Assembly (NCBI GenBank): GCA_013396655.1
Contig: WBMV01001117.1
Location: 930,001-994,000, forward strand
Length of the DNA: 64,000 nt
Reading direction: 5' to 3'
From: Campylorhamphus procurvoides
Taxonomy: Eukaryota; Chordata; Aves; Passeriformes; Dendrocolaptidae
Below are positions 1-13,215 of the stretch, one piece after another. A program made the position numbers and the translations under genes. A model generated the notes under the pieces. It ran no database searches. It had not been told where the DNA came from and saw only the letters and a program-made list of their open reading frames with translations. Within the stretch, counting starts at the first letter, position 1, and every line of letters begins with the position of its first letter.

Positions 1-1771
1 TGTTTTCCAAAAGTCACTGTGATCAGCAGTGATGCCAGGCTACAGCCGTCCTCCTTTTTAAAGTAATAGCCTCTCTGCTCTTACCACTTCAAAATGCTAC
101 TCAGTGCCGGAACATCCCCCTTTGAAGGCTTCATATGACTGAAGACCTACAGCAGAAGAGTATCTGATCTCTCAGCAGGTGTTTCAGCCCACTGAACTCT
201 TCAAAGGAGGTTGCAGGAAAACTGAGTGACAGCTGAGTCATGGAGCTTCACACGGAGCCCACCCACAGGTGACAGAAGCTTGGGTCAGGAGCTGAGGAGC
301 TTAAGCCCCAGGCAAATTACACAGCCTGGGGAGGAGGGCAGTATGTATTGGTAACATGGAGTTAAAAAGTAGCCCAAGCAGATACTGACAATTTCCTATG
401 AAAGGCAGAAAATATCAAAAGCATGAGACTGGGGAAAAAGGTCTCAGACAGGTAAGAACAACTGCACCCAGCTGAGTGTGGAGCTCATCAAGGAGTCCAG
501 AGTCAACACAGAGAGCTGTAAGGACAGGAGGATTGAGTACCCACGAACCATAGATGAATAAAAGGGTGAAGTGTGATTTGAATTGTGCTTATCCACCATT
601 CCCAGTGTGAGTCCTTTTCTCCTCACCCTGGGAACAATTTTCATTACAGCTTCACAGGCAAGGCAGAGTTGCTGTGTGAGGTTCCTAGTTTGCTAAGCTA
701 TGGGATATTGAGAAAAGAGCATAAAGCAAGAATGAAAAGAAAGCTATTATTTAAAATCACCCAAACCATACTGGCACCCACCGTACCACAGCCCAGAGGC
801 AGTGCCACTTCCTGGAGAAGCACAGATCTACAAATCAGAACACATTTTCACTTACATAAACATTTGAATGGCAGGATTTATCACTTCTGCTGCACACAGT
901 GTACCTGAATCAAGATCCTTTCCAAGTTCTCCTCTCCTTAGTGAAAACTGGACTCAATATTCCCCAGTAATGGCTTTTACAGCAAGCATATGACAGCCAA
1001 TTTGGAGGGGTCACTTCACTAGTGGAAAGCAGATGGGAGTGAGCAATTATGAACAAAGAAATACTGCATGTAGATAAATATCAACTGATGGAATGACATG
1101 AGCAGAGCTCTCCTAAGAGTTAATCGTGCCCCTTTGCCTTCTAGACTGTGTTGCAAAGGTTCATAAAATAGTGGGTAAAGGGGATGTGGTGGGTGTAAAT
1201 TATTAGCAATTTCAAAGGGCTTTTGACAGAGTCTTTCACTGGAGATTATCAAAAGGAACAAATAACCATAGGATAAAGAGCAATGTCATGTTAAGCATTA
1301 AATCCCAGTTAAATAATAGGAAACAAAGAGTTATGATTCATGTGGGTTTTCTCAGAATAAAGAGAAGTTAATAACAGGACACCACACAAAGCATTATAAA
1401 AACTATTATTGTTCAATATAGTTATTAATAAAGAAGGAATGGGACAGTGGGGTCACAGCACATGCCTGGGACAAGAATAATCTGGGACCTTTTCTGATGC
1501 TTTTTTTTATGCCTCCAAAACCCTCTGTGAAATCAGTAGGAAAGTGTGATCACAATTCGTAAAAACCAGCTCCCACTCTCAGCCCTCTGCAAATAGCAAT
1601 AGTCATACTGGGGCAGGCTGTAAATCAGTAAAAGGAGCTCCTGAACACTGCTGCCCTAATAGCTAACAGCTTATCTGTATTTCAAAATATCTCTGGCTAG
1701 ATAGTGATAAATGAGGTGTCATGGTTGCTTGGGAAAGCATAGCTGAGACGTTATAAACCTCAGCATGAACT

Positions 1772-1795
1772 TTACGTCAGCACATATGATGCAAT
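1772..1795 (+). promoter_or_regulatory. Candidate bZIP motif cluster (CRE-like plus ATF4-C/EBP-like)
   Basis: TTACGTCA at 1772-1779 is a CRE-type motif followed directly by GCA, giving a Maf-like GTCAGCA half-site. TGATGCAAT at 1787-1795 fits the composite C/EBP-ATF motif (TGATGNAAN). Both lie within 24 bases, with CATATG between them. Motif matches alone do not prove a regulatory site. Confidence 0.2.
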
Positions 1796-3112
1796 GGTTG
1801 GATGCAACTGGCTTTGATCAGTGATTAAACCAATATAAGAGAAGTTAGAGCTTGGAGGGGTAAAAGGGATTGTTTGTTTGCTTTTCAATGCATGAGGAGG
1901 TGATTATTCAAATCGTAAAGAATTGTTTGTTTCTCTTTTCTGACCCCACTGACAATGGCTAGGCAGTGTTCCGCAAGGCTTTTGTAACCAGATACTTCAC
2001 TGTGATTCTTGCCTAACACTTTAGGCAACTGATTTTTTACTTTTCTTTCACATACCTAAAACTTCTTTGAAAATACCAGTCTCCATTACTCCCTCCTCCT
2101 GCTATTCCCAACCTTCTGCCCTACAGAGACTGAAAAGCCAGAACAGCTGCTTGCCACAAATAAGGTTTCATGTACACTAATTTTAGTGTAGAAAGAGCAA
2201 AGAAGCTGGGCAAGACAATCTAGGCATGACTTCAGATGTCACAGGACATATCAAGAATAACTCCAAAGAAACATGGTTGCTTCTGCACATCAACATCTAC
2301 ACGTTCAATTGCAGATGGAAGAGCACCAAAAGAAAGAACACAGCTCACAATCAGTCTGAAAATTGATTTGCACCAGAAGCAGGGAAATATATCAGTATAT
2401 AACCAAGAGAAAAACCAGAAGCAGGTCAGAGCCTTCTGATTTCATTGACAAAAGGAAATGAAAGAATTTTAACATGAGCATTCCCAGAAGCACTTACTGG
2501 TGCTTAATTTCTGTTTACATGAGTGATAAAAACAACGGCTCCCACCAACCATTTCGAATATTTTGCCCTTGGGATATCATTTATAATGTCCTTGTTATTT
2601 AGAAACAACACTTCCTAGAGAAAATACAGCCCACTTTAGGCCACAAGTCTGGGTCAACAGTCAATGTAAATCACTATTGCTTCACTACAGGTCTAATACA
2701 GAGTATCAAAAAATTGTGAAAAATTCATGCTTTTGAAACACTTCTCTGTCATACTATAAAACTGGGGCTAAGTCTAGTCTAATTAAATCAAGAAAAGAAT
2801 GTTTTAAAAATTTAACTACATGATTCTGAATAATAGGGATAGCAATATATTTCTATACATGCCTGTCTTGGCTTTAGCACATACTTTTGAATCAAATTAC
2901 ACTATTTTTGACAGTTATTCATTTCAAATGAAAGTGAGATGGCTTTAGCTTGGGATGCCTAGAAATTACTGCTTCCAGTTTTCTGTTGTTTTCTGTTATT
3001 ATTATTATTTGAACAGCTACGGAGAAAAATGAATTTTGATAGTTTGAATTCTGGAATACTAGCCAGGGATTATATTTCTAGCTTTGCAAATAAGCTTATG
3101 ATACTTAAAAAA

Positions 3113-3130
3113 GGGGGTGGGAAGGGGGGG
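3113..3130 (+). other. G-quadruplex-capable G-run
   Basis: Five G, then T, three G, AA and seven G. The seven-G run can be split into two runs of three, which satisfies the four-run, short-loop pattern. It lies in otherwise AT-rich DNA just after a run of six A. Confidence 0.4.
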
Positions 3131-6100
3131 AGAAGTTCTCTTTGCAAAATCTTTTAATGTGCAACACCAAAGGTGAAATCAAATTTAATTGACTCCCCTA
3201 TCTTATATCTTGCTTTCCAACTAACAGTAGGAAATAAGATTGAAAAACAGAAGTTATTCACCAGAAACTAGAAATTCTGGGAATTGGATGATAAGGTTCT
3301 ATTTTTAAGCTTTCAGGAAAAGGTTGTAACAGCTAAGATTTCCTTTCCATCTCATGTTATATGTTGTTGCTGCTGCTGGCCTTGGTTAGTCCAGTTACAG
3401 ATATTGGGCTGCTACACTAAATAAGAATCTGTTCCTCACATTAATAATTTATTCACATCACCTCACTAACCAAGCAACCATCACATATACACAGATCAGT
3501 AGAAGGGTCATGGAATTAGGAAATGTTTTGTATTGATCCAAACAAAGCCAACCAAGATAATTCCAGAATAAATTACCAAGAATGTGATGCATTCTCCATA
3601 AGCACTGATCTTCACCTTGATTCAGAAAAGCTGAAAGGATCAATCTTTCAGTTTACTTAAAATATTTTAAATGTGAAAGATCCTGCAAGGTGTTAGCAAA
3701 GAAAAGCTTTTTTCTGTGGGGTGGATTTGAGTAACTAGTATTTCACAAGTGGCTACATTGAAATGGGAAGCTGAAACTGTGTGAAGAAGTAGCTGCAGTA
3801 GCCCTGGAGTATAAAACTGAAATAGCTATTGGAAAGACAGAAAAAATTTAGGAACTCGAGTTGGAGGCATTAAAAATTCATAGGCTTCAGCACTTTACCT
3901 CTGATGCATTTGAAGCACTGAAACAGTTAAGGTATTTCACTGAGGCACAAAATAACCTCATTATCATTTCTAATACAGATCAATACTCAACACTGCCCTT
4001 TGAAAAACACAGCGCCTACTGGTCCATGTGCTTATTGTGATCCTTGCACTAGCTACTAGGTCACTACCATTAAAGCTTTCACAGAAGCCCTTTTCTAGCT
4101 TCTGAAACACATCTCTTCCTCCCTCCCTCCCCCCCATTTGATCAACATAGTCCTCTATCAAATTGCAAGGAAAAAAAAAATATAATGCAAATCAATATCA
4201 AATTTAACGACTTTTATTCTTTTCTTTTTTCCTGTGACATTTTGTCAGGTGGGTGTCTCTGCTCCTTGGGGCTGCCTGGTGGCATTAGAGGGCTGCTCCA
4301 GTCAAGACTAATGGCACAGGCTCTGTCCCAGGTGGACACTGGGTATTGTTTGAAGTAACTGATTGGTGTGAGAGCCCTCTAGCTCCCTCTCCCCAGCATG
4401 TGGTCCAAAGCACAACATATGCTTCCTGCTTGCTAGATTTGTCTCCAATAATAAAAACAGGATTTCTTTTCAATTTTAGTCTTGTGCCCAATTTATCAAG
4501 CAAAATAACATCAAGGCTTCAAAAGGCTTGGTTGGTAATCTGGTTCTGCATTGGATTAGTGGGAAGAGGTGTAACAGAATGAATAGAGAATTACCAAGAT
4601 AATATCTTGTGCTGCACCATGAAAGAAAAAAAACCACATGTGTACGTGTCTGTGGGGTGGGTGTGCACATGAATTCTGACCCATTATTAGGGCTTCTCCT
4701 GCACAGAGCTGGGAATTGCAACCTGCAGCTCTCTAAAATGAGTTTAAAAAAAATAATAATGCAGGGGGAGGAGAAATGAAGCCACAGTAATACTGAGATT
4801 CTGATATTTGTTCTTTTCATTGTAAATGCTGATAAAATACATTAGCTCCCTGGGGACTGGGGGGATGCAATTGTTTGGTGATGTTTCATTCATGCTGCTA
4901 TAGGGCTTTAAAGGGAATGGGAAGGAAAAGGGGCCCAGCTTTCTCGTCAGTTTTTGTTTCTTGTTTTTTGTTTGTTGCTTGTTTTTTTTCTTTAGACGAT
5001 TGAACCATGAGAATAAAACTCCACCCTTTCAATTAACACAATAGCACAATTTAATGGTAATGAGAAGTGCTACATTTAAATTTAGCACTGCTTCTGACAG
5101 TACACTATAATAAATAAGACAATAATGGCAATAGCCAACTTAATCATATTAGAATATATCATGCAAAATATTCAACTAAGATTTTGTTGTGAAAAACAGA
5201 TTATACTTATTAAAAGCTATGGTTTGATAGAAGCAGATAAAATTTGCATAACTAACACAAGTTGTATTCTGTTTCAACAAAGAATTTTTATTTGACTAGA
5301 AATCTCTAAATACTTAGTATTTAGATCAGGAAAAAAATAAATTTGTCTTTATTGATAGAATAAATCTGGGACTAATTAGACTTCTTTTGCTTCTAGTAGA
5401 TCATGCAATTAAATGTATTGCTGCAGGGGAAGTTTTAATGCTGGTTGCACATTAGGTGAGGTAATGCCAAGCCAAACACTTTACAAGCTGCTCAAGGAAC
5501 AGGCTGACTTCACAGCCACTCATCTGCAAGAATATCTCAGTATTCCCATTCAGACATGTTTGACTGACTGAAGCCTGGAACCAGCCCTAGACATTCAGCA
5601 AACTATATTTTAGCATACAAATATATCAGACATAATTCCTACAAAATATAGGATAGCCAGTGTTTTATGTTTTCACCATATGATCTGTCTCTGTTTGAAT
5701 GTCTAATTTACTCTGTATCAATCATGCTGCATGATAAAACTATGTCTTCCCTATTGTTCTTACAAAGGGGACTGATCCATGCACGTCCATGAGGAACATA
5801 CTTTCAAAATGGCTCCATTTAAATGGAGATTTGGACTTTCTGCACAAGAGGACTTGGAAAGCCTTCAATAGAAAATACTAAGCAGGATTTTATTCTACTT
5901 TATACTTTTCTCTCACAGATGAGAGGTTTTCCTTGTTTTTCTTAAGGATTTTCTCAACAGTATCTGATAAAGAAGCGATTGCCAGGTTGATGGGGAAAGA
6001 CTTAACTTTGAGCCCATCCATTTTCTGTCAAGTGAGCACAAACATCTGAAAGCTCCAGGATTAGCGTTCCTCTCAAGAAATACTTCTCCCAGTTTTAGGA

Positions 6101-9100
6101 CTGGGTGTAAATGTTTCGGCTGTTTGAAAAACTATAGTGATGCTATCACTAAGTTTCAGAAAACATCCAGAAGAAGTCTGAAGCCTGGATACCTTGGAGC
6201 ATCAGTTTCTTCCCAGTTTAGCAGCAGGGGATTTCAAAGATGAGCTTCTCTTGAACAGGGCACTAAGCAAAGAAACACAGAGCTGCTGGTTTGTGCCACT
6301 GTGAGGTGAGATGACAGGGTGAACAGGACAGGATCCAGCTTACTGTGAGAATCTCTCTGGTCCACACTGTGCTGGGATAATACAGAGATATGAGTGGATA
6401 CAAATGGGGTTGCAACTGCAAAAGGCTCAATATTGTGCAACCCCATAAGAGTCTCACAAAGCGGCACAATGTGATTACATTTCTGTACCATATACAAATA
6501 GCTGCAGCTCATCCCAACATATCTTCTGGGAACAGCAGCAAAAAGTATAAATTTGCAGATGCACAGTCAGATGGGAATACTGCACACTGAATACAAATAT
6601 TCTGCTTTGTCTGCTTTGTTTACATAAAAAACAAAACACAAACAACTGCCCCAAAAAAACACAACCCCACAGAGTAAACATAACAGCGACTGAGTTTTGA
6701 TCACACCATGTGATCCATGCACAACTTATGCACAGGGAAAGGATGTTTATCACACTAATTTGTAATGCCATAGAGCAATATTTAGTAGTACAACCCAGTC
6801 TAAAGCAAGAGCAGTGCTCTTGCCATATATGTCTCCTCAATTCATACATGCATCATGCAGAATCATGCATGAGAGACAGGGTCAGAGAGAAGTTTTATGG
6901 GGACAACATGATTTATTTGTTCATTTACCATGAAATCTAGAGTATTATGTTAAAACCTATGGGATACAGCAACTCCACTGGAAACAATTACCGTTGCATG
7001 ATATGTGATATGCATTATATTTAGTTAATATAATTATTTGCTCCTGAGCATCACCAAGGGGAGACAGAATGATCCCTGCATGAAAGAATTTATGGTACAA
7101 CAGCTACTTTCTACAATTCTCAGGCACATAAAGTTCCCACTGAGGCCTGTGACTGGTAATGTTCTGGGTAGTTAGGATGCACTTAGGGATTCAACACAGG
7201 TTTATTACAGGCTGTAATTCTAGGAATAAGAGTTCTTTTGTGAAGTCTTACAGACACTACAGGTTTATATTACTGAATAGTCAGAATATTCCTGTGATAA
7301 ATGGGCAAGACTCTATTTACTCGATAGCTCCTTAAAAGCATGGTTTAAGCACAAGAAAAACATAATAATTGCTGTGTTTACATGTTCACACACTCCTCTT
7401 TGTATCACAGGACCAGTACAAAAAGAGAAAATTCAGTGTGTAGAATGAAAAAGGACAATAAAATGAAAAAAAAAACAAACAAAAATTATTTAAAGCAATG
7501 AATAAATAAAATCTGTAGACTGAACTATGGAAAAAATGGGTGTTGCTCCAAGTCCAACCTGCTCACTCTTACATAGTACTTGACACTGTGATGATTCATA
7601 ATAATAAATTACCTTCTGTAATGGCCATCCTGAAGAAAAGTAAAGAGGTGTGCATTCCAAATGATAGAAATGAAATAATTTTTGCTATTCCATTTTTTGA
7701 TGCAGGTGTGTCTGCTTGTACATGGGATGAATCTTGCCTTGGAACAGTCAATCTATTAGTGAATGTCATTGTACAGATGAAGGTTAATAGGGATAGTCCA
7801 AGTACACCACCACCACCACCCACTCCTCAGAACCTTGGACATTTGACAATATTTGTTTAGAATAAAAGAAAAATAATCACTCCAAGTGCGAAGACTGCAT
7901 TCTTTCTCCCCTACCCCCATTTTGTTTAAAAATGCAAGAGGAAATATGTGATTTCATTACACATACAAATCTTCAGCTCCATGCCAGAATTCATTAAACA
8001 CTAAGACAAAAAATATTCTTTCCACAATTTCAAATACTAATAAGCTCCCCTTAATTTCTTGGAGATAATATTAGCAAAAAAATTGGCATATAAATGTTAA
8101 TAAGACAACTGATGTCTCCAAAGCTTTGTTAAACACAATAGCCTGGGAAATTATAATTTATTTTAGATTTGATGAATCTGGTGAACACAAGCACACCAGG
8201 GAGAAGTTGCAGTCCTTAACTTGCAAACCACATGGCGATATTTTGAGCCTGCCTCATCCTTTAAAGGCACAGATGCATGTCCCTCTTTATGTGCAGTGAA
8301 GATATTTCCCCAAAGCTTTGCTAATCACAAGAAATATTGAAATTCCTGATTTAAATGGTCTAAAGGAAGGCTGTCATTGCATAAAGGAGAGAGTTTAGCA
8401 AGTCTTCTTCCATTATTGTATCTGCCCTGTAACTCCTTCAAGACTGGGCTGCGTGACTCCAGCCAGGGGGTGAGGAGCAGGCTTGGCAACGACCCTGGGA
8501 AAAAAAAAGAAAGCAAAGAAAACTCTCCTCATCTTTGAGAAGGGAAAGAAATCTCACATGGCAGTTTTTCAGCTATTCCTAATTTGTGAGGATACTTCAC
8601 TTAGACAGACAAAAATATTTCTTCTCACCCTCCACAAAAGCAGAATCTGAAATCATGGATTCAAAGTATCAGTTTCCTACAGTCTCTCATATATATTTTT
8701 AAGATATCTGTTATGTTTTAGAAGGTTTTTAGTAAAGGGAGTAGATCAACTAATACAGAAAATAAAAACCAACATAAACAAACCAACCCACAACCAGGCC
8801 CCTTTAATAACTGGTTACTCTTCCAGCTCTCTTTACCCTATGGCTTGGGTCTTCTCTTTTCTACAGTGGGCAAACTGCAGCTGAGACTGGTTTGAGATGG
8901 GGTAATGGGAATTATAAGCAGTTGCAGATTTTTAATGTGTGCCACCTGTTTCCAGCTCTAAGGGAGTCAGAAGATACCATGTCAAAGCTCCATCTGCATT
9001 CAATATTTTTTGGGATTTGGATGCCTGGTACTGAAATATCTTGCCAAGGGATGCTGGCATCACTATCTTTCCTTCTTCCAAACCCATGGACCATAGCAAT

Positions 9101-10080
9101 CTGTATAAAATTATGAAATGAATGTGGAAATCAGTTTTTACCATCATAGAGCAAGCTACTATTTCTACACAGTGTAGCATGAAGAAGTAAGGTATTGTGT
9201 GAGATTTGGACCAAAATAAGTCCTATAAATTTTGGACTTCAGTGTAAATTAGAAAGTAGTGTCTCTGCCTGCCCTAATCTTCATAAACATCTTAATCCTG
9301 GACTACAGATTTCCCTCCACTCTAAACAGAGATGTTTCCATTCACTGTGAAAGAATATTAGATCCAAGCACATAGATGCTTTAGTTTAGTCTAATAATCA
9401 TCACAATTCAGAGATGAAGTAGGGAGGTGGCTGGATAAACCTTTAGAAAATTCTGATCCAATGGGCATGTTTAGACCAAACTTATCAAACATTGTTCATG
9501 TAGTACTTAAGACAAAGCACTACATCTCAACTTGTATTACCTTTTTTCAGTTTTTCTCAGGAGACTCATTGCTTTCTAAATTGAGCGAGCAGACTCAGGT
9601 ACTGTGGTTGGAAACTTGACTTCTCCTGAACCCTCCCATTGAAACACCCTCAAATACAGTCTACAGAAACAGACTCTCTTTTTTCCTGTCACTCTTGAAC
9701 TCTTTCTGCACAGCTTCAAAAGAACAGGCAAAGGCTGACCACCTCACAACCAGGTCTATAAAGTGGTAAACTGAGTCCCTTCTGTAGAGGAGAGCCTGTT
9801 TCTGTGCTGGCAGATGAACTACATGAAGTCTCTGCTTTTGTGTAGCTGCATTAAATACCAGGGTGCCTGCAAAGGTTGATTCTCTTTATCAAGACTACAA
9901 GCAGCATCAAATGACTAAAACTACCTCCAAAATTATCTTCCTAAGGAAATAGAAGTCAAGGAAAAGTCCATCTGGTAATTTTATACTAAAACACTCACGG
10001 TGACTGTGTCTTGAATATCACAATTTGATTTCTGCATATTATGGACATGACACAGGCTGGTCCAAGCCCAAAGAAATGTG

Positions 10081-10215
10081 GCTGGCACCAAGTCAATTCA
10101 CTGCCCTTTAATCAGATATGATTTGTTTCTCCAAAGATAAATATTTAATTAAAGTAATGATGCATTAATGCTTATGCATCCATGAATGTGTGTATTGAAG
10201 GCAAAGCCAAAGTTA
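10081..10215. promoter_or_regulatory. Candidate conserved non-coding element rich in POU/homeobox motifs
   Basis: The stretch packs AGATAA, TAAATA, TTTAATTAA, TAATGATGCATTAAT and TTATGCATC into about 60 bases. GATGCAT at 10159-10165 and ATGCATC at 10174-10180 are perfect inverted copies around an eight-base spacer, reminiscent of paired POU half-sites. It has no open frame of note and no repeat signature. This is inference from motif density only, because conservation cannot be seen from one sequence. Confidence 0.25.
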
Positions 10216-11239
10216 GCTCATCCACCTCACAGGAGCTGTGGCTATAGCTTCTAGGGATAACAAATCCAATTTAACAACCAAATGCTTCAGCTAACAGGTA
10301 TGGTGCCAAAGTATGAAACACAGGTGATTTCATGGGGTTTTCAAAGTTAATATATGGGTGAAAGGTTACGGACTGGGACGTAGGGGGATTTGAAAGACAC
10401 TGAGGGACTCATATGGAATTTTGCTGACTCTTGATCAGAGATGCAGTGCCAACACTTTATGTCAAAATTAGAGAGGACAAAATAGATTTGGGACCATGAT
10501 GAAGGAACATGATTGATGAGTGCAAATACAAGAAGCTATAATAATATGGTGAGGTCAGTGGAAGTCTTTGCAATGACTCCAGTGAGGTCTGAATCTGTTA
10601 GCAGCTATAAAGTTCTGTCCACCACAGTGCAAATCACCTGTTATTTATTTTTATCTACTTTTAAAGCCTCAGCTTGTATGAAAATATTGCCACTCAAAAC
10701 TACTCCAAAAATAAAGAGAAGACAAAGTACCTAAAAAAATACAATGCAGATAAATACACCAAATTAATTCCAGGTGGAGGCAATGCCTTTTTGATATTTG
10801 ACAAGAAAATTAATCATTGTTAGGCAGAAAAAAAAATTAGAAGAAAATATGCTGAAGACCTTGGGAACTTCAAAGAATGAAACTCAATCAAAGGAAGGAA
10901 CAAACAGAAGAAGAAATCAGAACAGAGCTGTGTGAAAGTATTAAAAGCATAAACATTCCTACAACATTATTATATGTAAACTCTGATCAAGAGCTCTACC
11001 TTTTCAGAATAATACAGAGACCACAATTCTATCCCAGTAGTTTGTCATTCAGTTAGACAAAGCAAAAGGAGAAAGGAATTAAAATTTTATCATCATTTTG
11101 AAAGTGGAAACTCCTCAGAATTTCTTCAGTTCTTCAATTTTGCCCTAGATGACAAAGGAAGTTTGCAGAGAAGCTGGGATTTAATCACTTTGACATTCCT
11201 CACTTTCTCACAGGGCATTCCTCCTTCTCAGGTACATGT
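10216..11239. other. Non-coding DNA, nothing recognised
   Basis: AT-rich, stops in all frames, no repeat family recognised. It ends where the ancient CR1/L3-like copy begins. Confidence 0.6.
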
Positions 11240-11700
11240 TCAGAATCAGAGTTATTGTAGAAACCAAGAATTATAGGAATGGAAGGGACAACAGAATGAA
11301 CACTGAATATTTTTTTAGATGTATATCCTTCACTGAAGCTTATTACAATGCTCATAGTATTGTTATTCAAAAGTTGTTTCTAATTCGTAGTCTGAATCTT
11401 CCTTACTGTCTTCAGTTCAAGAGCATTAGTTCTAGTTTGCTGCTCTCAGACCAGGAGAAAACCTCATTTCCTTCTTTCATCCAGCAGGAAGTTTTATGTA
11501 TTTGAAGTCTATAGCCTACTCCTGTTAAGCTTTTCTTCTGTAGATTAAACAATCCCTCTTCATTCGGTTTTTCATTATAACATCTAGATTGGTATTTCCC
11601 AGTCTCTGGACATTCTTCCAGTTTATTCCCATTCTGCTTGTAGCACCAAGCATACAACTGAATGAAATATTCAAGCTAAGGCCAGCTGAGCTCATCTCCA
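11240..11700 (-). mobile_element. Ancient CR1/L3-like LINE fragment
   Basis: Read on the minus strand this is a very diverged 3' part of a CR1/L3-type LINE. The plus strand begins with ACCAAGAATTATAGGAATGG followed by AAGGGACA, matching the reverse of the CR1 3' end (tail plus the Watson-Crick partner of TCCCTTCC). Further on, TAGATTAAACAATCCCTC, then CATTCTTCCAGTTTATTCCC and AAGCTAAGGCCAGCTGAG line up in order with the reverse complement of CR1-family 3' sequence (the usual gactaaacaatccc, ctccagtttgtcc and ccagctgaggcc blocks). Divergence is much greater than in the other copies, so insertion is old. No open frame survives. Confidence 0.6.
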
Positions 11701-12471
11701 GGCAACAAACTAAACCACTCCACTCCCTTTCATAACAGAGAAAGCTGCAAAATATTCTTGCCCTTAAAGAAAGTTATGAAACAAGCTCATGTTTAAAGGT
11801 CAGCTTTTCTTGCTCAGCTTGCCTGCCTTTGGCACAGAACTAAGAGGAACTTGGAATAAGGCAGATTTAAGCCAGCCCAAACAGCTTCACTAAGGGGTAA
11901 AGCTCAGTACCTTAGAAAGTCACCATCCCAACACAGCCATGTTCCTTCCAGCACCCTGAAAGAGCTGCTCAGTAGTGCTTTGTGCTGTGTGAAGGTGCCA
12001 GCACTTTGGAGTTGATCTAGGATCTCTACACTACACTTCTATTCATGAGCTTTAGTAACCCAAAGTTGATACACAAGTGGTGGAGAGAGAGGGAAATGAA
12101 CAAGGTAAAATCTTATGCTGGGTTCAGGGAGAAGCTACAACATTCAATCATACGACTTTAATGTCATTGGTAACTCCAAGCTTCGTTTGACACATGGTAA
12201 ATATTGCTCATTTTCAGGAAACAAAGCAACATTAATGGACCAGCACAATTTCAAAACTCTTAGAATCTATTAGTACATGTTCTTGTCCCCCTAAGAAAGC
12301 ATGCATGGGAAAAAAATGACATGTTTTATTTCACTGAAGTTTTTTTGTGTTTTAAAATTATTCAGCAATGAAATGCGCAGTCTGTGTATCCTACATGGAA
12401 TCTCTGAGTACTTAAAATGTCTGTCCGTAAGTACTGCAGGGCTCAATCTTTCTGCCTTTTATTCACCTTAG

Positions 12472-12665
12472 AATCACAGACAAGGGACCTAAGAATGTTA
12501 TCTGACCCAATCAAAGTAGAGCCAGTTTGGATGAGGTTGCTCTAGGGATCACCCAGCCAAGTGTTTCAGTATCTCAAGGGAGTGGGATTCTGCAACTCCT
12601 TTCACTTTTTCAAAATTATTCCTGTTGGTTTCAAAGAGTCTTTCTGGCTAAAATGTTACTCAATA
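12472..12665 (-). mobile_element. Old CR1 LINE fragment, diverged
   Basis: The plus strand starts AGAATCACAGACAAGGGACC, a damaged reverse copy of the CR1 3' end. It continues with GGATGAGGTTGCTCTAGGG, GTGTTTCAGTATCTCAAGGG and AGTGGGATTCTGCAACTCC, which follow the CR1 order (gaggttgctcaggg, gaatatctccaggg, gagactccacaacc). It lies about 145 bases before the better-preserved copy at 12809 in the same orientation. It is too diverged to be the same insertion, so two independent events are more likely. Confidence 0.6.
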
Positions 12666-12808
12666 TCCACAGTAGAATCTGAACACAACCTTAATATATA
12701 CAGCCAGTGTCCTGATCTGCAGCTGTCTCTCTATAAATAACAATTTCACCTTTAATTTTAAGGGCCAAATTATGAACTGCCTGCTCCCACAGTAGATGTT
12801 CAGTGCAG

Positions 12809-13215
12809 TCACAGAATCACAGAATTGTATGGGTTGGAAGGGAGCTCTGGAGATTATCTAGTCCTAGCCCACATGCCAAGGCAGAGTCACATGGAGCAGG
12901 TGACACAGGAACACATCCAGATGGGTTTGGAATGACTCCAGAGAGGGAGGTCCCGTGACCTCCCTAGGCAGCCTCTTCCAGTGCTCTGCCACCCTCAGTG
13001 TAAAGAAGTTCTTCCTCACCTTGAGGTGAAATTTCTTGAGATTTACTTTATGACCATTATTTCTTGTCCTGTTTCTGGGCACCACTGAAAAGAGCCTGGC
13101 ACCATCCTCTTGCTTTGAGATACCTATATGCATTCGATCAGATTCTATCTCAGTCTTCCCTTCTCTAGACTTAACAGGCCCACAGTCAGTGGATCTCTTC
13201 TGGTAAGCTCTGGCT
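12809..13215 (-). mobile_element. CR1 LINE 3' end, well preserved
   Basis: The plus strand opens with TCACAGAATCACAGAATTG and GGGTTGGAAGGGAGCTC, the reverse of the avian CR1 3' terminus with its repeated ATTCTGTGA unit. On the minus strand an open frame (13133 to 12864) reads through the C-terminal end of the CR1 ORF2 protein (endonuclease/reverse transcriptase polyprotein), with RKNFFTLRVAEHWKRLPREV followed by PSLESFQTHLD, the usual end of that ORF. The copy is 5'-truncated, as is typical for target-primed reverse transcription, and lacks the catalytic domains, so it is dead. The 5' boundary near 13215 is approximate. Confidence 0.95.

Larger units (their letters stand above)
1..10080. other. 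Single-copy AT-rich non-coding DNA, no gene seen
   Basis: All six frames are broken by stops and no open frame has a recognisable domain. I recognise no LINE, LTR or tRNA-like repeat. Local details worth keeping are a strong donor-like CAG/GTAAGA at 449-454, a cluster of bZIP-type motifs at 1772-1795, a G-run at 3113-3130, small hairpins at 5063-5095 and 6135-6151, and a short (ACC)n run near 7804-7820. The rest is featureless to me. It could be intron or intergenic. Confidence 0.6.
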
